A stretch of 64,000 bases of DNA from JBAXTE01 sp037130365 (GTDB lineage Bacteria; Bacteroidota; Bacteroidia; Bacteroidales; WCHB1-69): positions 1-64,000 of the forward strand of contig JBAXTE010000022.1 of the NCBI GenBank assembly GCA_037130365.1. The letters are read 5' to 3'. The translations under genes and the position numbers were made by a program. The first letter of the stretch is position 1. Each line of letters opens with the position of its first letter. Positions 63,928-64,000 of the stretch are shown in pieces. The notes below the pieces were generated by a model, which saw only the letters and a list, made by a program, of their open reading frames with translations, had not been told where the DNA came from and made no database searches.

Positions 63928-64000
63928 AAAAACAAAAAGCCCAATGTTGGTTATCAAGAAGACAAAAACTGAAGATGATTTCAAAATCTTATAATGAAAA
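63924..64000 (+). CDS. Partial gene running off the window
   Basis: GTG at 63924 overlaps the previous stop (GTGA) and the frame (KKQKAQCWLSRRQKLKMISK) stays open to the edge. Only 25 codons are visible; product unknown. Confidence 0.35.
   Translation, partial: MKKQKAQCWLSRRQKLKMISKSYNE

Noticed and set aside
1..64000. CRISPR arrays, rRNA and tRNA genes
   Set aside because: I saw no regularly spaced 25-40-base repeats with unique spacers, no rRNA blocks, and no tRNA cloverleaf or GTTCRA box. Collagen-type and 12-base repeats are coding.

Overview
The window is AT-rich DNA from a member of the Bacteroidota. The evidence is consistent: type IX secretion C-terminal sorting domains of both the short A type (genes at 20091 and 61821) and the gliding-associated B type (24210), a PorV/PorQ-like barrel protein, a SusC-like TonB receptor with a carboxypeptidase-regulatory N-terminus, one-component-like propeller histidine kinase paired with a LytTR regulator, FISUMP/DUF1566 domains, and promoter boxes of the TAnnTTTG type. 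Genus cannot be decided from sequence alone.

Layout. (1) 1-26300 is mostly chromosomal backbone: the 3' part of a giant collagen-like/adhesin repeat protein, two small conserved genes, an M23 peptidase, dxr-rseP, two outer-membrane genes, a TonB receptor, holA, AMP nucleosidase, a stand-alone HsdR_N-like protein, a secreted subtilase, an MgtC/DUF4010 membrane protein and a large secreted choice-of-anchor-L protein. The long gaps in this part (3.9-4.5, 5.3-5.8, 9.6-11.1, 14.2-14.9 kb) are full of dispersed palindromic repeats, including a two-copy structured repeat (4301 and 9801) and a MITE-like element with imperfect terminal inverted repeats (14252-14707).

(2) 26600-57430 is an accessory, defence-type island. 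It opens with a tyrosine recombinase preceded by palindromes and short direct repeats, then a decayed lipoprotein gene, then a large minus-strand type I restriction-modification operon (hsdM, hsdS, a trypco2-like small protein, DUF3644, a probable toxin-antitoxin pair, an AlbA_2/RecG-like protein with a 12-bp tandem repeat, hsdR). Next come an HUH-like Rep protein with a ribbon-helix-helix partner (a plasmid-like remnant), small membrane/lipoprotein genes, a PH-like protein, a compact ATP-grasp RiPP (graspetide) cluster with a three-module precursor, a complete Wadjet operon (jetABCD), and an AlbA_2 protein. Related boundary repeats, one pair colinear over about 105 bases without indels, sit at the 3' ends of these modules and suggest cassette-wise assembly. 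On the plus strand the island ends with a three-gene group of unknown function that includes an HNH nuclease, preceded by an unusual hairpin-rich leader.

(3) 57500-64000 holds a LytTR response regulator and its propeller histidine kinase, then two exported proteins (a T9SS-sorted discoidin-like protein and a FISUMP lipoprotein) that share a conserved 35-base upstream motif, and the start of a further small operon running off the window.

The best candidates for undescribed biology are the graspetide-membrane protein cluster at 43113-45237, the cassette-boundary repeat family, and the HEPN-like/HNH three-gene group at 54512-57426.
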